NCBI RefSeq assembly: GCF_001854805.1
Contig: NZ_MBLO01000279.1
Coordinates: 31,527-86,444, forward strand
Direction: 5' to 3'
DNA length: 54,918 nucleotides
DNA from: Pseudofrankia coriaricola
GTDB lineage: Bacteria > Actinomycetota > Actinomycetes > Frankiales > Frankiaceae
The position numbers and the translations under genes are program-made. Numbering within the stretch: the stretch's first letter is position 1; every line of letters begins with the position of its first letter. Positions 24,371 through 32,639 of the stretch are shown here, in pieces. Below the pieces are notes generated by a model. That model saw only the letters and a program-made list of their open reading frames with translations. It did not search any database and was not told where the DNA came from.

Positions 24371-26278
24371 ATGGGCTTCGAGCTGGGCCTCGCGATCGCC
24401 GCGATCGTCGGCTGGTTCGCACTGTTCGGAGCCTTCGTGCTGCTGACCAGGCCACGCCGCGTCTCACCCACCGCGCCGACGCAGGACTTCGGCGGCGACG
24501 AGCCGCCGGCCGTCGTCAGCCTGCTCGCGCACGGCTGGGAGCACACCGGCGACGCCGCCCGCTCGACCCTGCTCGACCTGGCCGCCCGCCGCCGCCTCGA
24601 GCTGCGCCAGCCCGGTGGCGACCCGCGCCAGACGACGATCCACCTGCCCAGGCAGGCAGGCGACGACAGCGACGCCGGCCTCACGAACTATGAGCGACGC
24701 GTCCTCGACCGGGTAAAGGGCCTCGCCACCGGCGGGGTGGTCCCGATGACCGCGCTCACCTTCCGCGACCCCGGACAGGCGAAGGCCTGGTCCCGGCGGC
24801 TGAAGGCCGAGGTGATCGCCGACGCCCGCCGGCGCGGGCTGACGCGCCGCCGGTTCTCCCGCCAGATCAAGACCGTGCTGATGGTGGCCGCGGCGGCGGC
24901 GACGCTCGCGGTGCTCGTCGCGACGCTGCACTACGACCACCGCGCGCATCCCCATGACAACCCGGCCGCCCCGGTGACGATCGTGACCTTGCTGGTGCTG
25001 GCCGGGATCGCCAACGTGTCCCTGGGCGAGCGGGACACCCCGGCGGGCCGGGCGGTGGCCGCGCGCTGGCTGGGGCTGCGGGAGTTCCTGCGCGGCGACG
25101 AGGCGTTCGCCGAGCTCCCGCCTGCCGCGGTCGCCGTCTGGGACCGCTACCTGTCCTACGGCAGCGCCCTCGGCGTGACCCGCGTCTGCGACGAGGCCGT
25201 CGACCTCGGGATGGGCGACCGCACCCTGGTGTGGTCGTCGTTCGGTGGCGGCTGGCACCAGGTCCGGGTGCGTTATCCGAGCCTGTGGGGCCGGTACGGC
25301 ATGAAGCCGCTCCCACTGGCCGTCTGGGCCTCCTTCTGCCTCGTCGCGGGCATCGCCGTGCTGAACTACCGCGGCCGGGTCGTCGACGGCCTGGCGGGCC
25401 AGATCCACGACCTGCTCTGGCTCGTCAGCCTGCTGCTCGGCCTCTACCTGGTGATGCGGGGGGTGTATCGGCTGTTCCGCGTCGCCGCGGACGTGTCCTC
25501 GCCGGTGACCCTGACCGGCGAGGTGCTGTGGGACGCGCCCTGGCGGTCGAACTCCAGCGGAGACGACGGCGACAGCGTGCCCTGGCTGTACTACCTGGCC
25601 GTCGACGACGGCGGTACGGACGGCTCCGGGTATCCCGGCACGACCGCCTGGGGCGCCCCGCGGGAGCTGTGGGACCGCTACCACGTGGGTGACGTCGTGC
25701 GGCTGACCGCCCGGCCGTGGACCCGCCGGGTCCTCGAGATCACCGTTGTCGAGCCGGGCCGGGCCCGCCAGCTGCTCGAGCCGACGTCCGGCGACGCCAC
25801 CGAGCAGCTCGTCGCCGAGGCGATGGGGGTCGCCCGGCCCGGTCCGCGGCGGACCAGGACCGGCGTGGGCGTGCCGTCGGCCGGCGCGCTGCTGACCGCC
25901 GACGAGGTCAGCCGCGGTGTGGCCAGGCAGGTGACGCCGCTCGCGTCGCCGATCGCCACACCGATGCCGGCGTCGATCCAGCTCTTCGAGGCGGACGGCC
26001 GCCAGGCGGCGGCCGTCCTCGTCAGCACGGGGCTGGCCGCCCGGCTCGCGCTGCGCTCCCGCCGGGGCGGCACACCGCTCGCGGGCATCGGCGACGAGGC
26101 CTATCTGGGTGACCGGTGGGCCATCGCCCGCAGCGGGGACCGCGTGGTAAGCGTGCGGGTCGAGAACAGGGCAGGCCCGCTCCACCCCGACAGCCTGCCC
26201 TGGCTGCTGTCGACCGCGGTCAGCCGCCTGCCCGACGACCAGCCGCGCCGCGACCGGCCCAGCGTCTGGGCGTCGTAG
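24371..26278 (+). CDS. DUF2207-type membrane protein
   Basis: A 635-residue protein. It opens with a transmembrane helix (LAIAAIVGWFALFGAFVLLT), then the conserved DUF2207 middle: ARSTLLDLAARRRLEL, ALTFRDPGQAKAWSRRLKAE and the segment WLGLREFLRGDEAFAELPPA before WDRYLSYGSALG. Two transmembrane pairs surround this part (about 175-215 and 318-365). The C-terminal ~250 residues are an extra soluble region rich in Ser and Gly. It follows lemA by 13 bp, and this pair recurs widely in bacteria. Role unknown; probably in the cell envelope. Confidence 0.8.
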   Translation: MGFELGLAIAAIVGWFALFGAFVLLTRPRRVSPTAPTQDFGGDEPPAVVSLLAHGWEHTGDAARSTLLDLAARRRLELRQPGGDPRQTTIHLPRQAGDDSDAGLTNYERRVLDRVKGLATGGVVPMTALTFRDPGQAKAWSRRLKAEVIADARRRGLTRRRFSRQIKTVLMVAAAAATLAVLVATLHYDHRAHPHDNPAAPVTIVTLLVLAGIANVSLGERDTPAGRAVAARWLGLREFLRGDEAFAELPPAAVAVWDRYLSYGSALGVTRVCDEAVDLGMGDRTLVWSSFGGGWHQVRVRYPSLWGRYGMKPLPLAVWASFCLVAGIAVLNYRGRVVDGLAGQIHDLLWLVSLLLGLYLVMRGVYRLFRVAADVSSPVTLTGEVLWDAPWRSNSSGDDGDSVPWLYYLAVDDGGTDGSGYPGTTAWGAPRELWDRYHVGDVVRLTARPWTRRVLEITVVEPGRARQLLEPTSGDATEQLVAEAMGVARPGPRRTRTGVGVPSAGALLTADEVSRGVARQVTPLASPIATPMPASIQLFEADGRQAAAVLVSTGLAARLALRSRRGGTPLAGIGDEAYLGDRWAIARSGDRVVSVRVENRAGPLHPDSLPWLLSTAVSRLPDDQPRRDRPSVWAS

Positions 26279-26281
26279 GGG

Positions 26282-26324
26282 GCTGTTGGCACCGCCGCCC
26301 CCGAGCCGCGGCGGTGCCAACAGC
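26282..26324. terminator. Strong hairpin after DUF2207 gene
   Basis: GCTGTTGGCACCGCCGC (26282-26298) and its perfect complement (26308-26324) form a 17-bp stem with a 9-base loop, starting 4 bp after the stop codon. No U-tract follows, as is common in high-GC actinobacteria. It can act on both strands between convergent genes. Confidence 0.85.
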
Positions 26325-26325
26325 G

Positions 26326-26362
26326 GCGTGCTTCCCGTCTGCGGCCTGCGCGGGAAGCACGC
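26326..26362. terminator. Second hairpin, between convergent genes
   Basis: GCGTGCTTCCCG (26326-26337) pairs perfectly with CGGGAAGCACGC (26351-26362), a 12-bp stem with a 13-base loop. It follows the first hairpin by one base, so the convergent DUF2207 and SMR genes are separated by two stacked terminator-like structures. Confidence 0.75.
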
Positions 26363-26486
26363 TGCCAGGTTGGACGCCGCGCACGGCGGGCGGGTTGCTC
26401 CGTCTCCGGCCGAACCGGCGACGAGTTCCCGGCCGACCGGGCGCGCGTGGCACGGCCGCACTCGGGGCCGGCCGCGGGCGAGCCGC

Positions 26487-26813
26487 TCAGCGGTGGCTGC
26501 CGCCGAGCTGGAGGCCGATGACGCCGACAATGATGAGCCCGAGGCAGCTGGCCTTGAGGACGGACATCTCCTCCTTGAAGGCCAGCACGCCGATCATGGC
26601 GACGATCGCGGTGCCGACGCCGGACCAGATCGCGTACGCGACCGCGAGCGAGATCGTCCGCAGCGCCCGGGAGAGCAGGTAGAACGACACCGGGTAGCAG
26701 GTCGCGACCAGCAGTGTGGGCCAGAGCTTGGTGAAGCCGTTGGACTGCCGCAGCGCGGTCGTCGCCACGATCTCCAGCACGATGGCCAGGGCGAGCTGCA
26801 CAGCCGCGGTCAC
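26487..26813 (-). CDS. Small multidrug resistance (SMR/EmrE-type) exporter
   Basis: A 108-residue protein with four transmembrane helices. The first contains LAIVLEIVATTALRQSNGFT with the membrane Glu at position 14, the proton/substrate residue of EmrE-type pumps. LAVAYAIWSGVGTAIVAMIG is the signature of helix 3. It probably works as an antiparallel homodimer exporting cationic or guanidinium compounds. It stands alone, convergent to the DUF2207 gene and separated from it by two hairpins. Confidence 0.93.
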   Translation of the reverse strand: MTAAVQLALAIVLEIVATTALRQSNGFTKLWPTLLVATCYPVSFYLLSRALRTISLAVAYAIWSGVGTAIVAMIGVLAFKEEMSVLKASCLGLIIVGVIGLQLGGSHR

Positions 26814-26886
26814 TATCCGACCCTAGTCCGCGAATCCGCTGGCCGCGGGGCTGATCCGGCCATGTCACGCGGCGTTCAGCCGACGT

Positions 26887-26916
26887 CCTCGCGACCACGG
26901 GGACGCGGTCGCGAGG
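26887..26916 (-). terminator. Terminator hairpin downstream of AIM24 gene cluster
   Basis: CCTCGCGACC (26887-26896) and GGTCGCGAGG (26907-26916) form a perfect 10-bp stem with a 10-base loop, 13 bp beyond the stop codon of the last AIM24-family gene on the minus strand. Confidence 0.7.
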
Positions 26917-26929
26917 GTCGCCCGGACGG

Positions 26930-28072
26930 CTACCAGGGGCGACCGCCGGGCCCTCCGGGCTGGCCGAACAGGCCGCCGAGGGCGCCGCCGAGGCCCCCCT
27001 GCGGGTGGCCGGGCTGGCCGGAGCCGTGCGGGTTGCCCTGCCCGCCGAGCCGGTTGCCGGCGAAGCCGCCCTGGCCCATGCCGAACAGCCCGGCCGGCCC
27101 GTTGCCGGACAGCGCCTGGTACGGCGGCAGCAGCTCACTCGGCTGAATGATCGCGTAGCCGTCGCCGGCGAACGACATCTGCCAGCTCTCGCCCGTGTTG
27201 CCGCGCGGCTTCCACGCCGACGAGGACGTCACGGCGGCCTCCATCGAGACCTGCAGTCCGCTCGACCAGCCGACGACCGCGTCCGCGTCCGCGAAGTAGT
27301 AGTTCTGCGGGGTCACCCGCATGACCAGCGGCGCGCCGGTGGTGCACAGCGCGACCTTGCCGGAACCGGTCAGCTCGACCTGGTAGCTGCCGACGCCCGC
27401 GATGCCGACGTCGCTCTGGATTCGGACGATGTTCCAGTTCAGGCTCATGTCGAACGCGAGCACGTTGCGCCCGTCGATGGTCAGGCCGTCGCGGCCGTCC
27501 AGGTCGAGCAGGAAGATGTCCTGCGCCTGGTAGGCGAGGAAGACACTGCCGGCGCCGGACACCTTCATCAGGTGCAGGCCCTCGCCGTCGCCGAAGAGGT
27601 GGCTGAAGTGCCCAGCCCACCCCTCCCACTGCCCGTCGAACTGGGCGGCGCCCTGGTAGGCGACCATCGAGCCGGCGCGGGCGAAGAACTCCCGCATGCC
27701 CTGGGCGCCGAGCGTGGCCTTGAGCATCTTGCCGTTCTGCAGCGTGAACCGCTCGGCGCTGGCCACCTCGGGGTTGTCCAGCAGCGAGCTGCGAATCCCG
27801 GCGCTCGGGTTGCCGCCCATCCCGCCCATCCCGCCGGGCGGGGGTGGCATACCGGGGGGCATCCCGCCGGGCGGGGGCGGCATGCCCGGCGGCATCCCGC
27901 CGGGCGGCGGCGGGAACCCGCCGGGGCCGCCGGGCGGCGGCGGGAACCCACCGCCCGGGGGTGGTGGGTAGCCGCCACCGGGAGGCGGCGGGTATCCGCC
28001 GGGCTGGGGCGGATAGCCCCCTCCGGGGGGAGGCGGGTAGCCGTGGCCGGGCGGCGGCGGTGGGTAGCTCAT
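26930..28072 (-). CDS. AIM24 family protein with Pro/Gly-rich N-terminus
   Basis: A 380-residue protein. Residues 1-85 are a repetitive tract of PPPPGGGYP and PPGGMPPGM units, a flexible tail like those that tether cytoplasmic proteins. The AIM24 (TIGR00266-like) beta-sandwich follows: ARAGSMVAYQGAAQFDGQWE, DGRNVLAFDMSLNWNI, ESWQMSFAGDGYAIIQPSEL. A Gly-rich tail of ~60 residues ends the protein. I chose the ATG at 28072; the frame extends upstream without homology. It is the last of three AIM24-type genes in a row. Function of the family in bacteria is poorly known; links to stress and to tellurium-resistance-type proteins are established. Confidence 0.85.
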   Translation of the reverse strand: MSYPPPPPGHGYPPPPGGGYPPQPGGYPPPPGGGYPPPPGGGFPPPPGGPGGFPPPPGGMPPGMPPPPGGMPPGMPPPPGGMGGMGGNPSAGIRSSLLDNPEVASAERFTLQNGKMLKATLGAQGMREFFARAGSMVAYQGAAQFDGQWEGWAGHFSHLFGDGEGLHLMKVSGAGSVFLAYQAQDIFLLDLDGRDGLTIDGRNVLAFDMSLNWNIVRIQSDVGIAGVGSYQVELTGSGKVALCTTGAPLVMRVTPQNYYFADADAVVGWSSGLQVSMEAAVTSSSAWKPRGNTGESWQMSFAGDGYAIIQPSELLPPYQALSGNGPAGLFGMGQGGFAGNRLGGQGNPHGSGQPGHPQGGLGGALGGLFGQPGGPGGRPW

Positions 28073-28133
28073 GACGTCGTCCTTCCAGCCACGACGGGGC
28101 CAGCGGCGGGCCTGTTGACGGTGGGCTGCATGG

Positions 28134-28826
28134 TCATCCCCGGACCGAGAAGTGCGGGCGCTCGTCCTCGCTCGGCTGCACGACGACGAAGCCCTGGCCA
28201 TGGAAGCCAAGCTGGAACGACTCGCCCGAGCCGCGGCCGAACATGCTGCCGAAACCGGCGGTGCGCCGCTTCTCGATGCTCAGGCCCTCGGTGAATGCGA
28301 CCAGCGCGTCGGTGTCGACGAAGGTCGGCGCCTCGCGGGTGTCAAGCATGATCGGGTTGCCCTTGGAGACCATCGCGACCCAGCCGGCGCCCTGGGTGTT
28401 GTTGCGGATGACCACGTTGAACATGCCCATCCCCGACAGCATGGTCACACCCTTCACCCGCTCGATCCCCCACTGCAGGCTGGCGTCGAAGGCGAGGATG
28501 TTCTTGCCGTTCACCGACACGGCCTCACCCGGGGTGAGCTGCATGACGATGACGTCCTTGCCGTAGTCGGCGAGGTAGAGCAGGCCCTGGCCGCGCGCGG
28601 TCATCAGCGGGACACCCTCGCCGGTGGCCCAGCTGGACGCCAGCCGGCGCACCTCCGGCGGCTGCGGGTCGAACTCGATCAGGCCCTCATAGCCGATCAT
28701 CGACCCGGACCGGGCGAACAGGTCGAAACCCGGCCACATGACCACCTTGGCGATCTTCGACCCGTGCTTGCTCATCCGGTCCATGACCGGCGTCGGGCCG
28801 TAGTGCTGAATCAGCTGTCCCTGCAC
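28134..28826 (-). CDS. AIM24 family protein
   Basis: A 230-residue single-domain AIM24 protein: VQGQLIQHYGPTPVMDRMSK at the start, FARSGSMIGYEGLIEFDPQ, VNGKNILAFDASLQWGIE, and ESFQLGFHGQGFVVVQPSE at the end. The GTG at 28826 has GAGGAG eight bases upstream; the frame runs further up but lacks homology there. It lies between the two other AIM24-type genes, spaced 61 and 73 bp from them. It shares the same GSMxxYxG and NxLAFD motifs but has no Pro-rich extension. Confidence 0.87.
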   Translation of the reverse strand: MQGQLIQHYGPTPVMDRMSKHGSKIAKVVMWPGFDLFARSGSMIGYEGLIEFDPQPPEVRRLASSWATGEGVPLMTARGQGLLYLADYGKDVIVMQLTPGEAVSVNGKNILAFDASLQWGIERVKGVTMLSGMGMFNVVIRNNTQGAGWVAMVSKGNPIMLDTREAPTFVDTDALVAFTEGLSIEKRRTAGFGSMFGRGSGESFQLGFHGQGFVVVQPSEDERPHFSVRG

Positions 28827-28899
28827 CGCGGGCTCCTCGTCTGCGTCTGCGCCGCCAGAGTCACCTCTGGCCAAGTACGGGCCGTGGTCATCCGCGGGC

Positions 28900-30342
28900 T
28901 CACACCTCGTACGGCTGGACGACGATGAAGTGGCCGCCGCCCATCCCCTGGAACTGCAGGTTGTGTGACTCGCCGCTGGCCGTGTGGTAGACCTGCCGCG
29001 AGATCCGGACCTGCGACGAGACGCTGACGCGCATCCCGACGGTCCAGGCGACCAGCGCGTTGATGTCCCCGAACGTCGGCCCCTGCACGGGCAGCGTCAT
29101 CGGCGTGCCCTTCGTCATCACGACGATCGTCCCCGGCCCGGTCATCTCGAAGTGGAAGATGCCGCCGCCCGGGATGCCGGCGCTCTCGATCCGCTTGACC
29201 TCGTTGGTGATGGTCGCGTCGAACGCCAGCACGTTCTTGGTGTTGACGCACAGCTTCTGGCCGGGGCCGAGCTCGACGATGTGCAGGTCGGCCGCGTCCT
29301 GGGCGAGGAACACCTCGCCCTGGCCCTTGCAGGTCATGAGCTTCAGGCCCTGCCCGGTGAGCTTCTCCTCGAGCATCCCGCGCAGGCCGCGGCTCTTGTA
29401 GTCGAAGTCGATGTTGCCCTGGTAGGCGACCATCGAGCCGCGCAGCGCCAGCGCGTCCTCGCCGAGGCGGACCTTGACCAGCTTGCTGTTCTGCTGCACC
29501 CAGCGGCCCTGTGCCTGGTTCTCGGCATACGGGGTGAGGCTCGCCATCGCGCCCGGCGGCACCGGCTGCGCCTGCGACGGCGGCGGCTCCTTGTACAGGT
29601 TCACCAGCGGCGACGCGGCGCCGGCCGCCGCGGCCGGCGGCTGGCCGTAGCCCGGCCGCGGCGCGGGCGGCTGGCCATAGCCCGGCGCCTGGGACGCGGC
29701 GGGCGCCGGCGGACGCGCAGCCGGTCCACCGGGGGGCGGCGCGAAGCCACCAGCCGGAGGGGGTGGCGGCGCGAAGCCGCCCGCCGCGGGCGCGGGCGGC
29801 GGCGCGGGCGCCGGATCCTCGACCTCGCCGCCGAAGGAGCGGATGAGCTCCGCGAGCCCGCCGGCGAAGCCCTGCCCGTTCGCGGTGACCCGCCAGACGC
29901 CCTTGCGGTACACGTCGCCGATCATGACGGCGCGCTCGGAGGTGAAATCGGCCCCGGTGAACGGGTACCGCATCACCTCCTGGCCGCCGACGACGATCCG
30001 GAAGTAGCCGGAGGTGATCTGGCTCCCGCTGCCGGCACCATCGAGCGCCGCGCAGAACGACAGCTTGTGGATCGAGGGCGGCACGGCGTCGAGGGTGATC
30101 CGGAACGACTCGGTGTCGCCCGACTGGGCGCCAAGCTGCTGGATCGAGCCCTCTGGCGACTTCGGCTGGTTGAAGAAGATGAAGTACCGGTCGTCGGAGA
30201 GCCGGTCGTTCGCGTCCAGGCCGAAGCAGGAGATGTCCCAGCTGGTGCCCGGAGCGTTGACCTGGATGCCGATGTACAGGTCAGTGCCCTGCGTGATCGC
30301 GGACAGCTGGCTCTTCTGTCCTCGACCGAACTGCGTGACCAC
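28900..30342 (-). CDS. TerD-AIM24 fusion protein
   Basis: A 480-residue two-domain protein. Residues ~1-175 form a TerD domain: GTDLYIGIQVNAPGTSWDIS, DYFIFFNQP-like DRYFIFFNQPKSPEGSIQ, VMRYPFTGADFTSERAVMIG and DVYRKGVWRVTANGQGFAGG. A Pro/Ala/Gly-rich linker (about 185-280) leads to an AIM24 domain with LRGSMVAYQGNIDFDYKSRG, NTKNVLAFDATITNEVKRI and HFIVVQPYEV. TerD proteins bind calcium and belong to the tellurite/stress-response systems. The GTG at 30342 has GGGAGG six bases upstream; a longer frame would add an Arg/Gly-rich unrelated extension. It heads the three-gene cluster. Confidence 0.88.
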   Translation of the reverse strand: MVTQFGRGQKSQLSAITQGTDLYIGIQVNAPGTSWDISCFGLDANDRLSDDRYFIFFNQPKSPEGSIQQLGAQSGDTESFRITLDAVPPSIHKLSFCAALDGAGSGSQITSGYFRIVVGGQEVMRYPFTGADFTSERAVMIGDVYRKGVWRVTANGQGFAGGLAELIRSFGGEVEDPAPAPPPAPAAGGFAPPPPPAGGFAPPPGGPAARPPAPAASQAPGYGQPPAPRPGYGQPPAAAAGAASPLVNLYKEPPPSQAQPVPPGAMASLTPYAENQAQGRWVQQNSKLVKVRLGEDALALRGSMVAYQGNIDFDYKSRGLRGMLEEKLTGQGLKLMTCKGQGEVFLAQDAADLHIVELGPGQKLCVNTKNVLAFDATITNEVKRIESAGIPGGGIFHFEMTGPGTIVVMTKGTPMTLPVQGPTFGDINALVAWTVGMRVSVSSQVRISRQVYHTASGESHNLQFQGMGGGHFIVVQPYEV

Positions 30343-30707
30343 GCTGTTCCTCCCGCCCCGCCCTACGATCCCCGACCGCGATCCCGGCCGGCCCGGCCCC
30401 GGCGCTGATCCCGCGCCGCGGCCACCGGGCGCCGACACCACCGATGTGACCAATCCCATGGTCGCACCACCGGCGGGCACCCGATGTGGACCGGACTGAC
30501 CGGAACCTAACAGTCCACGGCCAAGGTCATCTCATCACCTGGCGCCACCGAGGTGTCAACCGGCGGACAGCGCGGGACAGGACGCGCGCCGCGCAGGACG
30601 GCACGCGCACAGCGACGACTCCGGCAGCACTGTGCTGGCAGCCATGCACACCGGCCGGATGCCCGGCTGGTCGCGCGACGACCATTGTCGGGCAGATGTG
30701 GGACCTG
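30343..30707. other. Intergenic region between convergent-facing units
   Basis: No gene seen. It carries the promoter side of the minus-strand TerD-AIM24 gene (GGGAGG just before its GTG) and the downstream side of the ABC operon. No clear promoter box stands out. Confidence 0.4.
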
Positions 30708-31697
30708 TCACGACGGTCGTTCCAGGTCGCCTAACGGCATCCAGGGGCGCGAGGCTTCGCCATCGTCGCGCCCCTTTTGGCTAGCATCACCCAAAGGCCT
30801 CCAGGAGCGCGAGGCTTCGCCATCGTCGCGCCCCTTTTGGCTGGCATCACCCAAAGGCCTCCAGGAGCGCGAGGCTTCGCCATCGTCGCGCCCCTTTTGG
30901 CTGGCATCACCCAAAGGCCCCCAGGAGCGCGAGGCTTCGCCATCGTCGCGCCCCTTTTGGCTGGCATCTTCCGAGCCGCCGGCGCCGCCACGATCAGCCA
31001 CGCCGTTCGAGCTCGCGCCATCCGGGGTCCCGGCTCCGGCCACGGGCGCGGGTGGCTCGTCGTCCGCGAACGGCAGCGGACCGAGCTGGAAGGCGGACGC
31101 GGCGGCGAACACCGCGTCCGGCTCAGCTGGCTCGGCCACCGGCTCGACACCCCGGCGCCGCCTGCGCGGCCATGGCGCCGGCAGCCACAGTGACAGCGCC
31201 AGCACCAGCAGCGCCGCCATCGGCAGCACCAGGTACAGCCCGGTCGCGCGCACCCGCATGTCGACCAGGCTTATGACGTAGCTGCCCGCGTTCGGCGGCA
31301 GCTGGTCCAGCACGCCCGGCGAGCGGACCAGGTGGCCTATCCAGCCGGCGAGCAGGGAGCCCGCGAACCCACCGGCCGTGAGTCCCGCGGGGACCGGCCA
31401 GCCAGCGTCGGCGGCCCGGAGACGGGCGAGCACGCCGGCGGCGATGCCGGCACCCAGGCAGATGAACCCGAATGTCGCGTCGATGTCGGCCTGCGTGGTG
31501 AACGCGTTCTCGCTGCCGCTGATGCTGGCCGCGACGTCCAGGTGCGGCGCGGTGGCCGCCCACAGCAGGCCCAGCAGCGGCCCGGCGGCGGTGAGCGCGA
31601 GCAGGCAGACGATCCCCGCGCCCACCCCGGGAAGCCAGTACAGCCGGGCGAACCATCCGGCGAGGCCGACGAGGAAGGACCAGACCCGCTGCTTCAC
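30708..31697 (-). CDS. DUF2567-like membrane protein with 20-aa C-terminal repeats
   Basis: A 329-residue protein of which residues 1-185 hold four transmembrane helices. LLGLLWAATAPHLDVAASIS and DATFGFICLGAGIAAGVLAR resemble the DUF2567 pattern. After a charged Arg patch comes an acidic tail, then four in-frame copies of a 20-residue unit, ASQKGRDDGEASRSW then xPLGD, reaching almost to the C-terminus. The GTG start overlaps the stop of the ABC permease gene (GTGA), so it is the third gene of that operon. The repeats come from a 60-bp DNA array and may not be functional in the protein. Confidence 0.75.
   Translation of the reverse strand: MKQRVWSFLVGLAGWFARLYWLPGVGAGIVCLLALTAAGPLLGLLWAATAPHLDVAASISGSENAFTTQADIDATFGFICLGAGIAAGVLARLRAADAGWPVPAGLTAGGFAGSLLAGWIGHLVRSPGVLDQLPPNAGSYVISLVDMRVRATGLYLVLPMAALLVLALSLWLPAPWPRRRRRGVEPVAEPAEPDAVFAAASAFQLGPLPFADDEPPAPVAGAGTPDGASSNGVADRGGAGGSEDASQKGRDDGEASRSWGPLGDASQKGRDDGEASRSWRPLGDASQKGRDDGEASRSWRPLGDASQKGRDDGEASRPWMPLGDLERPS
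30739..30968 (-). repeat. 60-bp tandem repeat array, about four copies
   Basis: Four units of exactly 60 bp lie head to tail with very few differences, inside the 3' end of the membrane-protein gene. Each unit contains an inverted repeat: AGGGGCGCGA and TCGCGCCCCT in the copy nearest the stop codon (10 bp, perfect); the other copies have TCGCGCTCCT, which keeps pairing by G-U. An inner GGC-GAA-GCC adds a small second stem. Confidence 0.92.
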
Positions 31698-32596
31698 GCG
31701 GTCCCCGCCCGGCGCAGCGCCCCGGCGGCGGCCGCCAGGGTGACGACGGCGACTAGGGCGCACACTCCCAGGTCGAGGGCGACGATGCCCCAGCGGACCG
31801 ACGGCAGGAACGTCTCGGTGAGGGCGTCGACGGCGTAGCTGCTCGGCAGCACGTCGCGCACCAGCCAGCCGACGCCGGGCAGGCGGTCGGACGGGATGAT
31901 CCCGAGGAAGAGCACGATGCTCATGCCGAGCTGGCCGGCGATGGTGGCGAGCTCGGGACGGGGCGCGAGCAGCCCCGCCGCGGCGCCGATGCCCGCTAGG
32001 CTCCCGCCGGCGAGCAGCGCCACCGGGGCGAGGACCCACAGGCCGGACAGCGGAAGATCGAACAGCAGGGCGCCCGTGACGGCGGTGACGACGACGCCGG
32101 GGACGGCGAACGTCGCGTAGGAGGCGGCCGTGCCGAGCACCACGGCGGTACCGGGCACCGGCAGCGTCAGGTAGTAGTCGAGCGCCCCGGCGGCGCGCAG
32201 CGCGCCGAACCGCTGCGCGAGCAAGTTCAGCGCGACGAACGCGACGACGAGCACGGTGCACCCGGCGACGACCTGGGCACAGGTGGTCACGTCGGAGACG
32301 CTCACGACGCCGCGCAGCAGCAGCAGGATCCCCACCGACTGCAGGGTGGCGACGAACATCAGCGGCATGCGGGCGACCTTGCCGCGCGAGAGCTGCCCCC
32401 GGTAGACGGCGGCGAAGGCCGCCAGGAACGGCGTGCGCCCCGGCATCACGGGGACGACCGGCACGGTGCCGCCGCCTACGGCGCCCGCGGCGGTGGCTGC
32501 TCCCGGGGTTCCCACCCGGTCGGCGGGGCCGAGCGGGGAGGCCTGGGGGCCGCCAGCCGCGGGGATGCCGCCGGGGACGACGGGGGCGACGGTCAC
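31694..32596 (-). CDS. ABC-2 type transporter permease
   Basis: A 300-residue protein. The first ~50 residues are a Pro/Gly/Ala-rich cytoplasmic lead, followed by six hydrophobic segments typical of ABC-2 permeases (FVATLQSVGILLLLRGVV, VLAPVALLAGGSLAGIGAA, LGMSIVLFLGIIPSDRLPG). LPSSYAVDALTETF near the end is a common ABC-2 feature. The start is a GTG at 32596; later starts just before the first helix cannot be excluded. With the ATPase gene 43 bp upstream it forms an exporter of the DrrAB kind; substrate unknown. Confidence 0.87.
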   Translation of the reverse strand: MTVAPVVPGGIPAAGGPQASPLGPADRVGTPGAATAAGAVGGGTVPVVPVMPGRTPFLAAFAAVYRGQLSRGKVARMPLMFVATLQSVGILLLLRGVVSVSDVTTCAQVVAGCTVLVVAFVALNLLAQRFGALRAAGALDYYLTLPVPGTAVVLGTAASYATFAVPGVVVTAVTGALLFDLPLSGLWVLAPVALLAGGSLAGIGAAAGLLAPRPELATIAGQLGMSIVLFLGIIPSDRLPGVGWLVRDVLPSSYAVDALTETFLPSVRWGIVALDLGVCALVAVVTLAAAAGALRRAGTA

Positions 32597-32639
32597 CGGG
32601 GCACCAGCCCTGGCCGGGGGTCGCGCGCGCGGGTGGGAG

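Noticed and set aside
27840-28060. Pro/Gly repeat region as a DNA repeat array
   Set aside because: Units vary at codon level and encode a flexible tail; no conserved spacing as in CRISPR or tandem satellite arrays.
30739-30968. CRISPR array
   Set aside because: The 60-bp units are contiguous copies with no unique spacers and lie within an open reading frame.
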